This document shows, in pieces, positions 34,900-44,900 of a DNA stretch of 64,000 nt (position 1 is its first letter; each line of letters opens with the position of its first letter). The stretch covers positions 248,001 to 312,000 of the forward strand of contig JADGDD010000003.1 of assembly GCA_016745075.1 (NCBI GenBank), given 5' to 3'. The notes under the pieces are model-generated. The model ran no database searches. It worked only from the letters and a program-made list of their open reading frames with translations, and was not told where the DNA came from. Position numbers and translations under genes: made by a program. The stretch comes from Planctomycetota bacterium. GTDB taxonomy: Bacteria > Planctomycetota > UBA11346.

Positions 34900-36498
34900 G
34901 TGAAAATTCGTGCCGACGAGATGACATCAGTCATCAAAGAACAACTTGCCCAATACGGCACTAGCGTGACCGTGGAAGAGACCGGAACTATTCTACAAGT
35001 GGGTGATGGTATTGCTCGTATTTCTGGTTTGGCAAATTGCCTAGCTGGTGAAATGTTGGAATTCTCAAATGGTGCTTTTGGCCTCGCGCTCAACCTCGAA
35101 GAAGAGAGTGTTGGTGCCGTGGTTATGGGTGAATACCAAAGCCTACGCGAAGGTGACACTGTTAAGCGTACTGGTCGTGTTTTGGAAGTTCCCGTTGGCC
35201 AAGAATTACTCGGTCGCGTTGTTGACCCGCTCGGTCGTCCAATGGATGGCAAAGGTCCTATCAACGCAACAACAACGCGCAAAGTAGAGAGCCCAGCGCC
35301 TGGTCTTGCTGACCGTAAGAGTGTACATGAGCCACTACAAACCGGCCTCAAAGCAATTGACGCAATGATCCCTGTTGGTCGTGGTCAACGTGAGTTGGTT
35401 ATTGGTGACCGTAAAACTGGTAAAACTGCAATCTGTACAGACACCATCATTAACCAAAAAGGTAAAGGTGTTATCTGTGTCTATGTGGCTATCGGCCAAA
35501 AAGAATCAACCGTTGCTGGTATCGTGAAGCAGCTTGAAGCCAAAGGCGCGATGGATTACACCATCATCGTCAGTGCGTCTGCATCTACCCCAGCCCCACT
35601 TCAATTTATTGCACCATATGCTGGTTGCGCTATGGCAGAATACTTCATGTATCGCACATGGGAAAATGATGACAAAGGTATTCCGGTTCAAAAAGACGGA
35701 CACTTTGTTGAACAAGCAATCGCAGACGGCGGTCGCGGCATGGCAACATTTATTGCCTATGATGACCTGTCTAAGCAAGCAGCTTCTTACCGCGAAATGT
35801 CACTCTTACTCCGCCGCCCACCTGGCCGTGAAGCCTATCCGGGTGACGTGTTCTATCTACACTCTCGTCTACTTGAGCGTTCTGCGAAATTGTCAGACCC
35901 TCTTGGTGGCGGCAGCTTGACAGCCTTCCCTGTTATTGAAACACAAGAAGGTGAAGTTTCTGCATATATTCCAACCAACGTAATTTCTATTACGGACGGC
36001 CAAATTTACTTGCAGCCAGACCTCTTTAATGCTGGTCAACGCCCTGCTGTAGATGTTGGTATCTCAGTAAGCCGAGTTGGCGGTGCTGCGCAAATTAAAG
36101 GCATGAAAAAAGTTGCCGGTACTTTGCGCCTCGACCTTGCAGCCTTCCGTGAATTGGAAGCGTTTGCTCAGTTGGGTACAGAACTAGACCCAGCAACCCA
36201 ACGTCAGTTGGATCGTGGTCTTCGCATGGTTGAATTACTGAAACAAAACCAAGCGGTTCCAATGGAAGTTGCAGACCAAGTTCTGATGATTAAAGGCGCT
36301 GCTGAAGGCATGCTTGATACCATCGGAAAAGAAGATGTAGCTGCATTTGAAAAAGGCTTCCTCGAGAAAATCAAAGACGAGTACTCTGAGCTGGTTGAAG
36401 AAATCAATACCAAGAAAATTCTAGGCAAAGAAGGCGAAGAGAAATTCAAAGAAGCGATCAAACGTTTTACTGCTATTTTCAACGAAAAAGCCGAGTAA
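34900..36498 (+). CDS. atpA: ATP synthase F1 subunit alpha
   Basis: A 532-residue non-catalytic nucleotide-binding subunit. The P-loop is [10 protein letters not shown], followed by [12 protein letters not shown] and the arginine-finger segment [16 protein letters not shown] take the GTG at 34900, preceded by AAGGAG 7 bases away, as the start; further upstream starts add residues with no family match. An insertion of about 20 residues (roughly residues 252-275, starting [15 protein letters not shown]) sits between MAEYFMYR and the [11 protein letters not shown] block, where most bacterial alpha subunits are continuous. Confidence 0.95.
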   Translation: MKIRADEMTSVIKEQLAQYGTSVTVEETGTILQVGDGIARISGLANCLAGEMLEFSNGAFGLALNLEEESVGAVVMGEYQSLREGDTVKRTGRVLEVPVGQELLGRVVDPLGRPMDGKGPINATTTRKVESPAPGLADRKSVHEPLQTGLKAIDAMIPVGRGQRELVIGDRKTGKTAICTDTIINQKGKGVICVYVAIGQKESTVAGIVKQLEAKGAMDYTIIVSASASTPAPLQFIAPYAGCAMAEYFMYRTWENDDKGIPVQKDGHFVEQAIADGGRGMATFIAYDDLSKQAASYREMSLLLRRPPGREAYPGDVFYLHSRLLERSAKLSDPLGGGSLTAFPVIETQEGEVSAYIPTNVISITDGQIYLQPDLFNAGQRPAVDVGISVSRVGGAAQIKGMKKVAGTLRLDLAAFRELEAFAQLGTELDPATQRQLDRGLRMVELLKQNQAVPMEVADQVLMIKGAAEGMLDTIGKEDVAAFEKGFLEKIKDEYSELVEEINTKKILGKEGEEKFKEAIKRFTAIFNEKAE

Positions 36499-36522
36499 GG
36501 CTCAAAGAAGAAGGCAGACGCT

Positions 36523-37416
36523 ATGGCTAATGCACGCGAACTATTAAAGCGCAAAAAGAGCGTTTCCAGTACGGCAAAAATAACCCGTACTATGGAGCTT
36601 GTGGCTTCAGCAAAAATGAAAAAGGCACAAGATGCGGCTGCCGCATCTCGTCCTTATGCTGAAGGCTTAACGAATTTGGTTGCCCGTTTATCTGGAACGG
36701 GTAGCGAAATTACCCACCCGCTCATGGAAAAACGCGAGGTCAAAAACGTTGTTGTGTTAGTGGTTACCTCAGACCGTGGTTTGTGTGGAGCTTTTAACTC
36801 AAACATCGTTCGTGATGCTATGAAGTGCATCGGAGCTCATGAAGCAGCGGGTAGTAAAGTAACCGTTATTGCCGTTGCTAAAAAAGCAGCATCAACCATC
36901 CGCTTCTTTGGCGGAAATGTTGACGCAACGCATTCAGGTATTGTTGATGCACCGCGTTACGAACAAGCGCAAGAAATTATTGAACCAATTATGGAGCAAT
37001 ACATTGCTGGTGATGTTGACCAAGTTGACATCGTGTACACCCGCTTTGAAACGGCTGCTCGTCAATACCCAGCAAGCATGACTTTATTGCCGGCTGGATC
37101 TACAGACGAAACAAACGAAGAAAAGAAAACAGAAGAAGACAGCACCACAGGTTGGGCAAGTGACTTTATGTACAATCCAAGCCCAGAACAATTATTGGAA
37201 GCACTCATTCCACAAACCGTTCGCACAACATTCTTCTCAACATTATTACAAACATCTGCTGGTGAGCATGCTGCTCGTCGTGTTGCTATGAAAAATGCAA
37301 CGGACGCAGCGAGCGATCTGGCGAAACTGCTTAACCGTATTTACAACCGTGCTCGTCAAACCAAAATTACGCAAGAAATTGCTGAAATTGTTGGCGCAGT
37401 TGAGGCTATGGCTTAA
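36523..37416 (+). CDS. atpG: ATP synthase F1 subunit gamma
   Basis: A 297-residue central rotor shaft. The N-terminal helix (ARELLKRKKSVSSTAKITRTM) and the C-terminal helix (RVAMKNATDAASDLAKLL) form the coiled coil, and VVTSDRGLCGAFNSNI is the conserved middle motif. A charged insertion at about residues 190-210 (TDETNEEKKTEEDSTTG) lengthens the globular domain before the PSPEQLLEALIP block. It lies 24 bases after atpA. Confidence 0.95.
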   Translation: MANARELLKRKKSVSSTAKITRTMELVASAKMKKAQDAAAASRPYAEGLTNLVARLSGTGSEITHPLMEKREVKNVVVLVVTSDRGLCGAFNSNIVRDAMKCIGAHEAAGSKVTVIAVAKKAASTIRFFGGNVDATHSGIVDAPRYEQAQEIIEPIMEQYIAGDVDQVDIVYTRFETAARQYPASMTLLPAGSTDETNEEKKTEEDSTTGWASDFMYNPSPEQLLEALIPQTVRTTFFSTLLQTSAGEHAARRVAMKNATDAASDLAKLLNRIYNRARQTKITQEIAEIVGAVEAMA

Positions 37417-37468
37417 ACAGGTACAACCCAGATATATCACAGGTACAAAGAGCTTTAAACATTATTAA

Positions 37469-38974
<1,506 letters not shown>

Positions 38975-38980
38975 TTCCTA

Positions 38981-39015
38981 AAACCGAGACCCACGTTATA
39001 CTGGGCCTCGGTTTT
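38981..39015 (+). terminator. Intrinsic terminator between atpD and atpC
   Basis: CCGAG-A-CCCA (38984-38993) pairs with TGGG-C-CTCGG (39002-39011) around an 8-nt loop, with a single opposed mismatch, followed by TTTTATTTCTCT. The A-rich left flank pairs with the T-run, which lengthens the stem. It lies 7 bases after the atpD stop and 22 bases before atpC, inside the operon, so part of transcription should end before the epsilon gene. Confidence 0.85.
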
Positions 39016-39036
39016 ATTTCTCTAAAGGTACGCAAA

Positions 39037-39456
39037 ATGGCACTAACTGTTGAAATTATTACCCCAGAAAAAAGCCTCGATGCAATGGAAGCTGTGCATG
39101 TAACTTTGCCAGCCCACGATGGCGAAGCGGGTATACGCACAGGCCACGCCCCTTATATCTGCCAACTCGGTGAAGGCATTTTACACATTAAACACAGTAA
39201 CAATGCCGATGACACCTTTGCCCTTAAAGGCGGTGTCGCCCAAATCCAAAACGACAAAGTCCTGATTCTCGCAGAATCGGTTACTGCAACCTCAGACGTA
39301 ACCGAAGCCGACCTGATCAAGCGTCTCAAAGAACTTGATAGCGCCACCTACGAAGACGGCGCTGCTCTCGCGCAAGCTAAAGCGGAAGCCCACTGGATAG
39401 AAACTCAACTCAAATCTGCAGGAAAAAATATCCCAACACTCGAACAAGTTGGTTAG
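39037..39456 (+). CDS. atpC: ATP synthase F1 subunit epsilon
   Basis: A 139-residue subunit. The N-terminal beta-sandwich (MALTVEIITPEKSL, LPAHDGEAGI, KGGVAQIQNDKVLILAESV) is well conserved. The C-terminal part contains two helices (EADLIKRLKELD, AQAKAEAHWIETQLK) that in other bacteria inhibit ATP hydrolysis. It has its own ribosome site (AAAGGT) but sits behind a terminator, which should lower its expression relative to the other F1 genes. Two GGACG-type hairpins lie after it. Confidence 0.94.
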   Translation: MALTVEIITPEKSLDAMEAVHVTLPAHDGEAGIRTGHAPYICQLGEGILHIKHSNNADDTFALKGGVAQIQNDKVLILAESVTATSDVTEADLIKRLKELDSATYEDGAALAQAKAEAHWIETQLKSAGKNIPTLEQVG

Positions 39457-39869
39457 TCTAAAGAGTGGACGTTTCGTCCGGCTTATAACAACGGTAGTTA
39501 GCTCGGAGGGCGGACGTCTCGTCCGCTTCGGTTATGCGGTAGACATTGGCCTACAGACGAAATTTTCCTTGTACGGGTAGTGTTCGCAGTGGACAGGGAC
39601 GTTCTCTTTCCGTGTCGATTTTACGAGTACAATGATGATTAATTACTCCCTCTGTCGTGCTTCCGTATTATGAGAAATTAACGATAAACCTTTCTGGTGT
39701 ATATTTTCGTCGTATTAACTGATCGCTTAGTCTATGAGTGCAAGCAGAGGCAAAAGTCGCGCATGTTTTATTCCTGTGGACAATGCTGATTTTTTAAAAT
39801 AAAACCTACAGTGCAGCCGCTCAATGAACGTTGCCTGTAGATTATTTTAAGCCAGTTTGAATAAAACTG
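39457..39869. other. Gene-free region after atpC
   Basis: A 413-base gap. Apart from two palindromes with GGACG arms near its start, nothing is recognised: no tRNA, no long reading frame. The remainder is AT-rich and ends at the UspA gene stop. Confidence 0.4.
39467..39526. repeat. Pair of short-loop GGACG palindromes
   Basis: GGACG-TTT-CGTCC (39467-39479) and GCGGACG-TCT-CGTCCGC (39510-39526) are two hairpins with 3-nt loops, 30 bases apart and sharing the arm sequence. Their order and form suggest either terminators for atpC or a pair of repetitive extragenic palindromes. No other copies were noticed in the window. Confidence 0.6.
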
Positions 39870-40310
39870 TTATTCAGGAATGAGCATAACTGGGCACTGT
39901 GCTTGATTTAAAACTTTTTCATCAACGGTATTAATGAACCCGTGCATAAAGCCATTCAAGTGATGGTGACCAAGAATGAGACAGCCAATATCTCGGGTGT
40001 ATTCTACCAAGACATTAACGCTATCACCACGCAAGACTTCGTAATGGACCTGAATATCAGTGATGTCATTTTTATATGTTGATAGTACATATTTTTCGAG
40101 AGAATCCTCTGCTCGACAGGGATCATTCTCTTCAATTTCTATTTCAATGATTTCTGAAGAAGAATATCCGGTGATAACCATCATAGAAGCGGTGACGTGA
40201 ATAAAACGTAGTGGCACATGGAAAGCACGAGCCATATTGACCCCGGCTAAAATATGTGGCTTCTCATCGCAATGAGCGCTAATTGCTACAGCAATATCTG
40301 GCATCCTCAT
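39870..40310 (-). CDS. Universal stress protein (UspA) family
   Basis: A 146-residue protein with the Usp fold: the strand DIAVAISAHCDEKPHILAG, LRFIHVTASM and the C-terminal EKVLNQAQCPVMLIPE. The ATP-binding loop normally reading GxxGx9G(S/T) is replaced by GHHHLNGFMHGFINTVD, so nucleotide binding is doubtful. The start is the ATG at 40310, six bases after AAGGAG; a longer in-frame start lacks one. The cytoplasmic stress role is family-level knowledge only. It is monocistronic and lies downstream of the XRE-cupin gene on the same strand (77 bases). Confidence 0.8.
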   Translation of the reverse strand: MRMPDIAVAISAHCDEKPHILAGVNMARAFHVPLRFIHVTASMMVITGYSSSEIIEIEIEENDPCRAEDSLEKYVLSTYKNDITDIQVHYEVLRGDSVNVLVEYTRDIGCLILGHHHLNGFMHGFINTVDEKVLNQAQCPVMLIPE

Positions 40311-40387
40311 GATGTTCTCCTTTCTGTTGGCTTTCATCACTCTGTAGTGTACCAAAACAGCTGAGATAGTACAAGAGGTATTCTGAC

Positions 40388-40939
40388 TTATTGTTTGATG
40401 ACAACGATGGAACAGGCTTCTACCCGTTCGTTTGCGCTATGGTTTTGGTAGACATGTTTGAGATGTCCCGGGAATTGTACGAGTGCACCCGTTTCTATGG
40501 AGACGGTTTCATCAGCAATGCGAATATGGGCCGTACCGCGCAAACAGGTGAAAAATTCTTGGCTCCCGCGTGGGTGTGGGCGGCCAATACTATCACATTG
40601 AGGTTCTAGCGTTACCAACTGAACTTGAACCCCACGTGATGCAATTGGTGAAACGATACGGGAGATGAATCGACCAGTTTCATCTCTCCATTCTTGGGCC
40701 TGATGAGCAGGAACTTTATAATAGCGATGGTCTTGGTTTGGTAACACCAGTTCATCTACAGTAACACCAAGAGCTTCTGATAACAGTAAAACAGAAGAGA
40801 TACCTGGATTTGCTCCAGGACGTTCCATGGCAGCAAGACTGGCTCTCGGGATACCAGTCATATCGGCAAGTTGGGTTTGAGTGAGCCCCGCTTGTTTGCG
40901 GAGACTTTTGAGGTTCGCTGCAAGTGTATCCATGATCAT
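40388..40939 (-). CDS. XRE-type HTH regulator with C-terminal cupin domain
   Basis: A 183-residue transcription regulator. Residues 8-62 are an XRE helix-turn-helix (LKSLRKQAGLTQTQLADMTG, then PRASLAAMERPGANPG). Residues about 105-180 are a small cupin barrel (EPQCDSIGRPHPRGSQEFF, ETGALVQFPGHLKHVYQN) that likely binds a small ligand or metal. I take the ATG at 40939, six bases after AGGA; the adjacent ATG at 40933 is possible. It is divergent from sodB with a 120-base shared region that holds the sodB promoter and direct repeats, so control of sodB is a natural inference. Confidence 0.88.
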   Translation of the reverse strand: MIMDTLAANLKSLRKQAGLTQTQLADMTGIPRASLAAMERPGANPGISSVLLLSEALGVTVDELVLPNQDHRYYKVPAHQAQEWRDETGRFISRIVSPIASRGVQVQLVTLEPQCDSIGRPHPRGSQEFFTCLRGTAHIRIADETVSIETGALVQFPGHLKHVYQNHSANERVEACSIVVIKQ

Positions 40940-40997
40940 ATGGTGTCCTAGAATCTCGTATATCAACATTTTATATTAATATTCTATCATTCTGATC

Positions 40998-41026
40998 TTG
41001 AACTATGTATTGGGTATGGCTATATT
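40998..41026 (+). promoter_or_regulatory. sodB promoter (sigma-70 type)
   Basis: TTGAAC (40998-41003), a 17-base spacer, and TATATT (41021-41026) form a near-consensus promoter. Transcription would start at about 41033 and the message has the AGGAG site ahead of the ATG at 41060. Confidence 0.75.
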
Positions 41027-41034
41027 TTGGGTAT
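41010..41034 (+). promoter_or_regulatory. Direct repeats around the sodB -10 box
   Basis: TTGGGTAT occurs at 41010-41017 and again at 41027-41034, on either side of the -10 element, with a 17-base period. A protein bound here would block or adjust transcription. The divergent XRE-cupin regulator is the obvious candidate, without direct proof. Confidence 0.45.
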
Positions 41035-41059
41035 AAACAAACAACAATAGGAGTTTATC

Positions 41060-41659
41060 ATGACTATCGCCTTACCCGATTTACCGTACGCAGATGATGC
41101 CTTGGCACCTCATATCAGTGCGGAAACTATATCTTATCACTATGGCAAACATCACGCATCGTATGTTGCTAAATTGAATGGATTGATTGCTGACACACCC
41201 TTAGCTGATAAAAGCTTAGAAGAGATCGTTCGTGAAAGTAATGGTGGCATTTTCAATAATGCTGCTCAAATTTGGAACCACACTTTCTACTGGGAAAGTC
41301 TTTCTCCGAATGGTGGTGGCCAACCAGAGGGCGCTATTGCTGATGCTATTAACCGTAGTTTCGGAAATTATGAAACATTTCGAACTGCTTTCACAAATGC
41401 TGCTGCAACCCAATTTGGTAGTGGGTGGGCATGGCTTGTTGAGTCCGCAGCAGGTGTTTTAGAATTACGGCAAACAGCAAACGCGGAAACACCTTTGACT
41501 GAAGAGGGAGTTAAACCATTGTTAACGATAGATGTTTGGGAACATGCCTACTACATCGATTTCAGAAATGCTCGCCCCCAATATATAGATACCTATCTTG
41601 ACCATTTGGTGAATTGGGATGCGGCAAATAGTCGATTGGCAGCCAAGACTGGTTCATAA
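41060..41659 (+). CDS. sodB: Superoxide dismutase, Fe type
   Basis: A 199-residue cytoplasmic enzyme that converts superoxide to oxygen and hydrogen peroxide. Ligands by family pattern are H27 (YHYGKHH), the histidine in WNHTFYW, and the aspartate and histidine in DVWEHAYYID. The second-sphere glutamine lies in IFNNAAQIWNH, the position that marks iron-dependent SodB enzymes over manganese ones. Length is normal. It has a clear promoter, an AGGAG ribosome site and a strong hairpin downstream, so it is a single-gene unit. Confidence 0.95.
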   Translation: MTIALPDLPYADDALAPHISAETISYHYGKHHASYVAKLNGLIADTPLADKSLEEIVRESNGGIFNNAAQIWNHTFYWESLSPNGGGQPEGAIADAINRSFGNYETFRTAFTNAAATQFGSGWAWLVESAAGVLELRQTANAETPLTEEGVKPLLTIDVWEHAYYIDFRNARPQYIDTYLDHLVNWDAANSRLAAKTGS

Positions 41660-41666
41660 AAAGATA

Positions 41667-41735
41667 CCCCAGAGCGTGATGGAGCTGTTGTGTGAGGTTT
41701 CTTCCTTACTTAGCTCAGATCCATACGCTTTGGGG
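41667..41735 (+). terminator. Long terminator-like hairpin after sodB
   Basis: CCCCAGAGCGTGATGGA at 41667 pairs with TCCATACGCTTTGGGG ending at 41735, with one bulged base and one wobble; inner AGCT segments extend the stem. A T-rich stretch (CCGTTTTATTTGTT) follows 10 bases later. It starts 8 bases after the sodB stop and is very likely its terminator. Confidence 0.7.
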
Positions 41736-42047
41736 GGCTGTATTGCCGTTTTATTTGTTACGAGGTAATGAGATGATACTGAAAGAGTCTCCCGTTTCAC
41801 TACGTTGTATGCCTCAAGGTGTATATTAAGTCTGAAAAGTATAGATACACAATACGTGCTGCCTATAATATTTGTTTCTAATGTATTACTAAATACTCAC
41901 ATTTATTCTTTTTTTTAATATTTAGTTTAAATATGAAGAGAGGCTTTACAGAACATTTTTGAATGAGTCTTACGGTAATCGAAAGAGGAAAGTTTCGTAT
42001 CTAAATTAAATAGCTGTAAAACGGGACTATATTTGTGGGGTGCTCTT
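41736..42047. other. AT-rich gap with no gene
   Basis: No reading frame with credible start and content was found between the sodB hairpin and the remnants of the MarR-GNAT gene. Stop codons are frequent in all frames. Part of it may be the former promoter region of that gene. Confidence 0.4.
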
Positions 42048-42879
42048 ATGCAAATAGACAGAGAACAAGCAATGTGAATGGTCATGCGATAGCATTCGTG
42101 AGTCGAGCCGATCAATGGTTCGAGAGTGGGTTTCATTCAAAATTACTTCGAGCCTGTGGGCCTGAGTAACGCAGCATGCCATATTCTATTGGATCTTTCA
42201 CGTGTAGGGTCCTTGTCATGCAAAGAGCCTTTCTGAGATAATGAAGGTTGATAAATCAACCATGAGTAGATTACTGGCTGAGCTTATCAAAGAAGGATAT
42301 TGTACACGTAAGGAAAATCCGAATGACAAACGACAACAGTTTCTCTCTTTAACAGCCAAGGGCTCGAAAATGAGTGTGCGCATAGATTGTGAATCAGATG
42401 CGTTTGTTGAACAAGCTATCATTGGGCTGAGTCCAACAGACCAAAAAAATCGTTATAGGTATGCAGATGGTCTACGTATGCAAATGGCATATGATATCAC
42501 AGTCATTCGTAAGCACGATAATCATGCGGTAAAAAATATGATAGAACAGGTCCTTGGAGAGTTTGGTTGTACAGGGGCGGGGTATGCACTTCATGACGAC
42601 GAGTTACATGATCTGTATGCAGCTTACAATAATTCTTGTTCACAGTATTATGTCTTACGGGTGAAGGAAACAGGAACTATTCAGGGTGCAGGTGGTGTGT
42701 AAGCACTTATTGATAGTGATGATGTGACTTGTGAGTTACGTAAGCTGTATCTCTTGCCAGAAGCATGCGAATTGTTGCTTGGAGAGTATCTTAAAACTGC
42801 TCAGTCACTCGGATATCAACGGTGTTATCTTGAGACAACTTATACAATGCAGGCTACGCAATTTTTGCGAGGCTTGTAG
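42048..42879 (+). pseudogene. Decayed MarR-GNAT fusion gene
   Basis: The open part at 42241-42702 reads as a MarR winged helix (VDKSTMSRLLAELIKEGY, NPNDKRQQFLSLTAKG) followed by the start of an acetyltransferase domain. After the TAA at 42700 the same frame continues as GNAT (ELRKLYLLPEA, then SLGYQRCYLETTYTM) to a further stop at 42877. Upstream, a different frame encodes the expected MarR N-terminal part (FIQNYFEPVGLSN then ILLDLSRVG), with a frameshift at about 42222 and stops at about 42075-42105. Intact family members join both domains in about 300 residues and act as regulators with an acetyltransferase fold. The gene therefore seems inactivated by several events, so a sequencing error is unlikely to be the sole cause. 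Confidence 0.75.
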
Positions 42880-43392
42880 GAATTTTTTTCTACAAAGTGG
42901 CACCCTTCTTGCATGCCTGATGTTACATGATGTTTTTTATAAAAAATTTGGCTCTGTTTGCGAGTTCGCCATTTTTTTTAAGTTAGGAGTTAAGATGTAG
43001 CAATGCCTTCTTTGTTTATGTGAATTTTCTATGAAAAGTGATCCTTAATGAATATTTGCGCATGCATACCGTACATCCATTTTGGGCAGTGGTTATTCTC
43101 TATAGATAAATAGATCTGAAAATATTACTTTGAGCCTTGTCGATATGGTTTTTTGGTTGGTAAGTAAAAGAGATGGAATCGAAGTGCATAAAAGTGGTTC
43201 ACTCTGTTTGGTGATGTATTTACGGCAGAGATGGTCTAATAGAAGGATTTTATGGTAATCGTTCTCTAACATTAGGGATTATGTAAAACTAGAGAAGTGC
43301 TTGTTTGCAATATGATGTTTTTATAGGCTTTCGACCTATATCTTTTGTTTAGAGGATTGCTATAATTAAAGGAATAGATAGAGGGGTGTGTT
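42880..43392. other. AT-rich gap before the haemerythrin gene
   Basis: A 513-base stretch without recognisable gene, RNA or repeat. It may contain the last remnants of the GNAT domain at its left end and the haemerythrin promoter at its right end, but no clear -35/-10 pair could be assigned. Confidence 0.4.
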
Positions 43393-43779
43393 ATGTCTGA
43401 GCCTGCTGTTGAAAAACCGGTAATCTTATTGGAGGAGAATCGCTCCTTACATTTTGAGATAGATATGATGCTGGAGGAAATTGAAGAGCATATGAGGCGT
43501 GACCCATTGTCTTCTCCTAAGCGACTGATTCGTGAATGTGAACTTCGTCTCGAACAGCATTTTTATTTTGAAGAATATATGATGAAAATATATGATTTCG
43601 ATTTAGGGAAGAAAGCATTGCATGTGAATGATCATATGAATTTGTTATATGCCGTGAATTTGCTTCGTGGTGACTATGGTTTAGATTTGATAGCACATAT
43701 CCGCAGTGCGTATGAGATACATAAACGGTTACACGATGTTTCTTTTTCTGATGAACTTGAAAGACGTATGGGGCTTTAG
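43393..43779 (+). CDS. Haemerythrin-like oxygen-binding protein
   Basis: A 128-residue four-helix protein with a complete set of di-iron ligands in haemerythrin order: H20, H56 and E60 (QHFYFEEYM), H77 and H81 (LHVNDHM), H110 and D115 (IHKRLHD). Bacterial haemerythrins bind oxygen or sense it and nitric oxide. It has no signal peptide and no attached domain. A GAGGGG sequence precedes the ATG. It lies alone in an AT-rich stretch, 228 bases before the HPt-like gene, and the two may be related in function because haemerythrins are frequently tied to chemotaxis and two-component proteins. Confidence 0.85.
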   Translation: MSEPAVEKPVILLEENRSLHFEIDMMLEEIEEHMRRDPLSSPKRLIRECELRLEQHFYFEEYMMKIYDFDLGKKALHVNDHMNLLYAVNLLRGDYGLDLIAHIRSAYEIHKRLHDVSFSDELERRMGL

Positions 43780-44025
43780 CATTCATCTTATCACAATTTG
43801 AGAAGGAATCTGGTGTTTTAATCGCTGGCGAACGGAGTTCATACAAAAAAGCAAGAGCCATAAGGCGTGTTTTTTCATCCGTGCATATCAAGTAATATGT
43901 GAATGGTGCTTATTGTAATAATTTATGTTATCCATTTCTTTTGCTATGGGCATAGATCCTATTGTGTATCGTTCATCGAATTCTTATAATGAATATTATA
44001 GATAAATATGAATGGGAGTTGGTGT

Positions 44026-44397
44026 GTGAGTATTGAAGGTGAAGAACAGACAATGAACTCGTTAGATGAGTTGCGAATGATCAATTCAGAATTGCATCGT
44101 CGTTGTTTCAGAGGATATCAAGATGAAATTATGTCTATAGGGCGTATTCTTTCAAATTGTGAGCTGTGTCTTGACCATAAAGATTTGAAATATTATATTG
44201 GTGTGTTGGAAAGGTCGTGTATTCGAATCGGACTGCATTGCTTGAAAGATTTTTGTAGTGAATTACATGAATGTTTTATTTTAAATACAACACCATTCGA
44301 TGAATATTTTCAAAAGAAGGTTGTGGAAGAATTTGAACGTGCGCGTGATATGATGGAAACTATGTGGATAAATATTAATGCGTCTCCTTCCACATAA
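44026..44397 (+). CDS. HPt-like helical protein lacking the phospho-accepting histidine
   Basis: A 123-residue cytoplasmic protein from a GTG at 44026, which has GGGAG ten bases upstream; an ATG at 44008 in frame has no ribosome site and an ATG at 44053 is also possible. The segment YIGVLERSCIRIGLHCLKDF, followed by CSELHE, has the helix-turn-helix outline of an HPt domain (compare AHxLKGxAxxxGxxxLxxxCxxLE), but the phospho-accepting histidine position is Gly or Ile. It could be a pseudo-HPt that binds receivers without passing phosphate, or an unrelated helical bundle. Confidence 0.45.
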   Translation: MSIEGEEQTMNSLDELRMINSELHRRCFRGYQDEIMSIGRILSNCELCLDHKDLKYYIGVLERSCIRIGLHCLKDFCSELHECFILNTTPFDEYFQKKVVEEFERARDMMETMWININASPST

Positions 44398-44900
44398 ATG
44401 CTAAAGACATATTAAAAAAACTTATCTATATCATTTTAGATTTACATGCTTGGGTGCAACTACAGGATTATTAGCCACCCATAAGTATTCTTTTTTTAAA
44501 ATTGTTGCACGGTTACTTCCTATCATTATCACAGTGTTAATAATAAGAATCCTTTAGTCGTCATCATGTATTTTGCTGATGTTCGTGGCTTTACATTATA
44601 TTGTCATGATTTGCAGCGGGGAATGCGGAAGAGTAAAATACAAAGTGTATAGTATGATTTTCAATGAAAGTTCCGCTTCATGGTATGTGAAACATGTGGA
44701 TGAAAGTTGTTATGAGCCAAGGCATTCTTATGTGCGAATTGCAAGCTACATGATATTATTTTGTTAAGAGAATTTTAGAGAGGAGTTAATGGTGGCTTAA
44801 AAAGTTTTTTCAGGCTTATGCTTTTTTGCTTTTTAAGTATTTGGATAAGATGTGTAGATATGTTACCGTTGAAGCCACTTCTGTACTAAGTGAATTGTTG
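44398..44900. other. AT-rich gap with no gene
   Basis: A 503-base gap with no supported gene. A 64-codon open frame at 44573-44767 has no ribosome site, and its composition does not resemble protein. No repeat or RNA was recognised. Confidence 0.4.

Noticed and set aside
42731..43000. 89-codon open frame after the MarR-GNAT remnant
   Set aside because: It lies in a different frame from the readable GNAT domain, has no ribosome site and no family-like content.
44573..44767. 64-codon open frame in the AT-rich gap
   Set aside because: No ribosome site, unusual composition and no neighbour relation; probably chance.
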